From contig NZ_CP015839.1 in the NCBI RefSeq assembly GCF_001651805.1, positions 1,860,001 to 1,924,000 of the forward strand: a stretch of 64,000 nt of DNA, written 5' to 3'. The position numbers were made by a program, and so were the translations under genes. Under the pieces are notes generated by a model. The model was not told the DNA's origin and made no database searches. It saw only the letters and a list, made by a program, of their open reading frames with translations. Source of the DNA: Marinobacterium aestuarii. Its GTDB lineage: Bacteria; Pseudomonadota; Gammaproteobacteria; Pseudomonadales; Balneatricaceae. Positions 62,078 to 64,000 of the stretch are shown here, piece after piece; positions within the stretch are counted from its first letter, which is position 1; each line of letters opens with the position of its first letter.

Positions 62078-63550
62078 ATGGCTGTCAGAAAAAATCTCAG
62101 CCGGATGGGCGTGGCCCATTTCATCTCTTTCGCCCTCAGCTTTGCAAGTGTGATCGTTGTATCACGTGTGCTAACGCCGGCGGAGATCGGTATTTACTCT
62201 GTATCCGTGGCGGTACTGGGTGTGGCGCATACCTTCCGTGACTTTGGTGTTGCCGAGTATCTGGTCCAGGCCGAAGCGGTAGGGCGGCAGGAGTTCCGGG
62301 CGGCATTCTCGGTTACGCTCTACTCCTCCTGGTTGTTGGCGCTTATCCTGTTTACCGTCCGTGAGCCGCTTGCACTGCTTTATAATCATCCTGGCGTGGC
62401 CGAGGTTCTGGGTATTCTCTGCGTCAACTTTCTTATCCTTCCGTTTGGTACGCCGCTACTGGCGCTAATGCACCGGGAACTCCAGTTTCACTACCTGGCC
62501 ACTAACATGTGGCTTACAAACCTGGTGCAGACCCTGGTAACCATCGGTTGTGCCTATGCCGGGCAAAGTTACCTGAGCATGGCCTGGGGAGCTCTGGCTG
62601 CGCACGTCTTCAAGGTCGTGTGGCTGAACTATGTCAGACCCGGGGAAATCTTTATGTGGCCGACCGTCCGGGGTTTGGGAGAAGCGGTTAAATTTGGCTC
62701 GTTGACCGGTCTGGCTTCAATTATCCGGGAAATTGGCAACGGAGCGCCTGACCTGATCCTGGGCCGTACCCTCGGATTCGTCGAAGTGGCTTTCTTCAGC
62801 CGGGCCAACGGCCTGAAGAAGATGCTGATCTCAAGGGTCGTTGCGCTGGTGCGCACGGTCTATTTCCCGACCTTTGCCAGTGAGATCAGGCAGGGAGCGG
62901 ATGGCGCCAAGCTGTACAGCCTGTCGATGAGCTACCTGGTCGCTATCATGGCACCGGTTCTTGCGGTTATGGCTGTTTTAGCCGAGCCTCTCATCCTGTT
63001 CCTGTTTGGCAATCAGTGGGAACGTTCGGCCCCCCTTGCGTCGCTGATCTGTATCTATGCGATGCTGGTGACGCCCTATACTTTCTACAGCCTGTCTTTG
63101 ATCGCAGTCGGCGAAGTGAAGCGCAACCTGGCAGTTGAATCGACGATTCAGGGGGGCCAGGTTCTGGTGCTGCTCAGTTCAATCTGGCTGAGCCTCGAAG
63201 ACGTAGTGATGCTGTTTGGCGTAGTGGCTCTGACCCAGATTTTTTGTGTGCAGCGAGCGCTCTACCGTACCTTCGGGCTAAGATTTTCAGATCACATAAA
63301 GGCTGTCTTTCCGTCTCTTATACTGGTTCCCTGCTCCTGCTTAGGTCCGGCGCTGACGGCTTTCTACGCTATAGAAAACGGGCTTTCAGACTACCACTTT
63401 TCCGTTCTGGCGGTCAGTGGCGTGCTGGCGGCTGTTGGTTGGCTAGCCGGGGTATTCGTCCTACAGCATCCGATGAAGAAAGAGGTGTTTAATGTGGCCG
63501 GTGTCTTTCATCGCACTTGTCGTTCGCTTTTTCGTATGAAGGTTAAGTGA
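62078..63550 (+). CDS. Oligosaccharide flippase (Wzx-like, MOP superfamily)
   Basis: About 490 residues, around twelve to fourteen membrane helices. FISFALSFASVIVVSRVLTPAEIG at the N-terminus and GDFGVAEYLVQ-like FRDFGVAEYLVQAEAV are typical of PST/MOP flippases of polysaccharide loci. It moves the lipid-linked repeat unit across the inner membrane. AAGGGAGG at about 62061-62068 fits ATG 62078; the earlier in-frame start at 61916 lies within the GT2 gene and gives an unrelated N-terminus. Confidence 0.9.
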   Translation: MAVRKNLSRMGVAHFISFALSFASVIVVSRVLTPAEIGIYSVSVAVLGVAHTFRDFGVAEYLVQAEAVGRQEFRAAFSVTLYSSWLLALILFTVREPLALLYNHPGVAEVLGILCVNFLILPFGTPLLALMHRELQFHYLATNMWLTNLVQTLVTIGCAYAGQSYLSMAWGALAAHVFKVVWLNYVRPGEIFMWPTVRGLGEAVKFGSLTGLASIIREIGNGAPDLILGRTLGFVEVAFFSRANGLKKMLISRVVALVRTVYFPTFASEIRQGADGAKLYSLSMSYLVAIMAPVLAVMAVLAEPLILFLFGNQWERSAPLASLICIYAMLVTPYTFYSLSLIAVGEVKRNLAVESTIQGGQVLVLLSSIWLSLEDVVMLFGVVALTQIFCVQRALYRTFGLRFSDHIKAVFPSLILVPCSCLGPALTAFYAIENGLSDYHFSVLAVSGVLAAVGWLAGVFVLQHPMKKEVFNVAGVFHRTCRSLFRMKVK

Positions 63551-63612
63551 TACTACCTGTATTTTTTGGCTTATAGTTTGTGAGTGTGTAACGTAACTTT
63601 AGGAGGCGGATT

Positions 63613-63745
63613 ATGAAAAAAGTGACCATGCTTTCACCGAGGGTCCCTGATGGAAGCGGGTGTGCAGCGGCGTATGGCGAACCATCTCAAGGCCCTATGC
63701 AAAGAGTTTGAGGTCTAGCTGATGCTGATTAAGCTGTATGGGTGA
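63613..63745 (+). pseudogene. Broken N-terminus of a GT4-like glycosyltransferase
   Basis: AGGAGG twelve bases upstream leads to MKKVTMLSPRVPDGSG, which ends prematurely at a TGA (63709). In the next frame, from 63653, EAGVQRRMANHLKALCKEFEV continues, a TAG at 63716 follows, then LMLIKLYG and TGA at 63743. Joined, these read as the start of an exopolysaccharide glycosyltransferase (...PRVP-GGGVQRRM-NHL-AL). A frameshift near 63652 and a nonsense codon have destroyed it, and the rest of the gene is missing before 63782. Confidence 0.75.
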
Positions 63746-63781
63746 TCTCTCTTGATTTTTTGGGGAAATAAGGAGTTGGTT

Positions 63782-64000
63782 ATGTTGCTAAATAGAAAGA
63801 GTTTTTTAGCAGGCCTGTTATTTTATAACAAGGTCATGTTTTTTTGGGGGGGGATTGTTTTTTCTGCATATTCTCATGGGTCCTGTGGGGATGTTTATGC
63901 TGAAAAATATGGCCCATACGATTATTCTGACGAGAAACAGCGCAGTAGAATTCTTGAAACGGTTGAGAGGCGACACTTTACAGATAATGTGCAGGGTTTA
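63782..64000 (+). CDS. Secreted or membrane-anchored hypothetical protein (partial, cut by window end)
   Basis: The ATG at 63782 follows AGGAG at 63771-63775 and the frame stays open to the window end (73 codons). Residues 8-30 form a hydrophobic, signal-like segment (LAGLLFYNKVMFFWGGIVF), then KYGPYDYSDEKQRSRILETVERRHFTDNV, a pattern seen in small periplasmic hypothetical proteins of exopolysaccharide loci; I cannot assign a function. AT-rich. Confidence 0.6.
   Translation, partial: MLLNRKSFLAGLLFYNKVMFFWGGIVFSAYSHGSCGDVYAEKYGPYDYSDEKQRSRILETVERRHFTDNVQGL

Overview
The window reads as a chromosomal polysaccharide and cell-surface island of a Gram-negative bacterium, most likely a gammaproteobacterium. 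Outer-membrane beta-barrels, lipoproteins, NtrC-type sigma54 regulation and close likeness to Pseudomonas/Escherichia WbpP, WecB and WecC support this; the exact lineage is an inference. Its core is an exosortase A (XrtA)/PEP-CTERM exopolysaccharide system. No tRNA, rRNA, CRISPR array or complete insertion sequence was seen.

Layout. (1) 1-6353: a compositionally mosaic group (hexapeptide acyltransferase, SDR epimerase, a DegT aminotransferase joined to a GT2 transferase, and a GT39-type membrane transferase) that resembles an Arn-like aminosugar transfer route. (2) 6531-11181: VanZ-like protein, a decayed manC remnant, then wecB, wecC and a WbpO/TviB-type dehydrogenase for uronic-acid precursors. 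(3) 11840-21784: two acyltransferases, an MMPL/RND transporter with a LolA-like protein and an outer-membrane barrel, a ThiF-nitroreductase fusion and a GT1-like transferase. This looks like an uncharacterised lipid or amino-acid conjugate system. (4) 21894-34296: PrsT, a membrane-bound hexapeptide transferase, a PEP-CTERM protein and its anchor-less paralogue, a polysaccharide deacetylase, a trypsin-like protease and the PrsK/PrsR two-component pair. (5) 34500-37438: an HPr-rel-A type operon (secreted Cys-rich protein, PqqD-like, HprK-like kinase, nucleotidyltransferase). (6) 37478-43280, minus strand: export lipoprotein, chain-length protein, tyrosine kinase, outer-membrane barrel and ATPase. 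(7) 43655-53184, minus strand: galE, wbpP-like epimerase, initiating sugar transferase, PLP decarboxylase, acyl-CoA ligase, exosortase A and FemAB. (8) 53383-64000, plus strand: amidotransferase, acyl carrier protein, two hydrolases, a 240-bp MITE-like element, an ATP-grasp/acetyltransferase fusion, ligase, GT2, flippase, a broken glycosyltransferase and a partial secreted protein.

How it works together. The precursor genes give UDP-GalNAc/GalNAcA, UDP-ManNAcA and UDP-Gal. The TIGR03013-type transferase starts the lipid-linked unit, glycosyltransferases extend it, the flippase and ligase/polymerase-like protein handle it at the inner membrane, and the Wzz/kinase/export/OMP set controls length and exports it. 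Exosortase A processes the PEP-CTERM protein. PrsK/PrsR with sigma54 is the likely controller: a matching upstream box plus a -24/-12 element precedes both the PEP-CTERM gene and the HPr-rel-A operon. Sharp switches between AT-rich and GC-rich segments, two pseudogenes and a MITE show that the island has been assembled and is still being rearranged.
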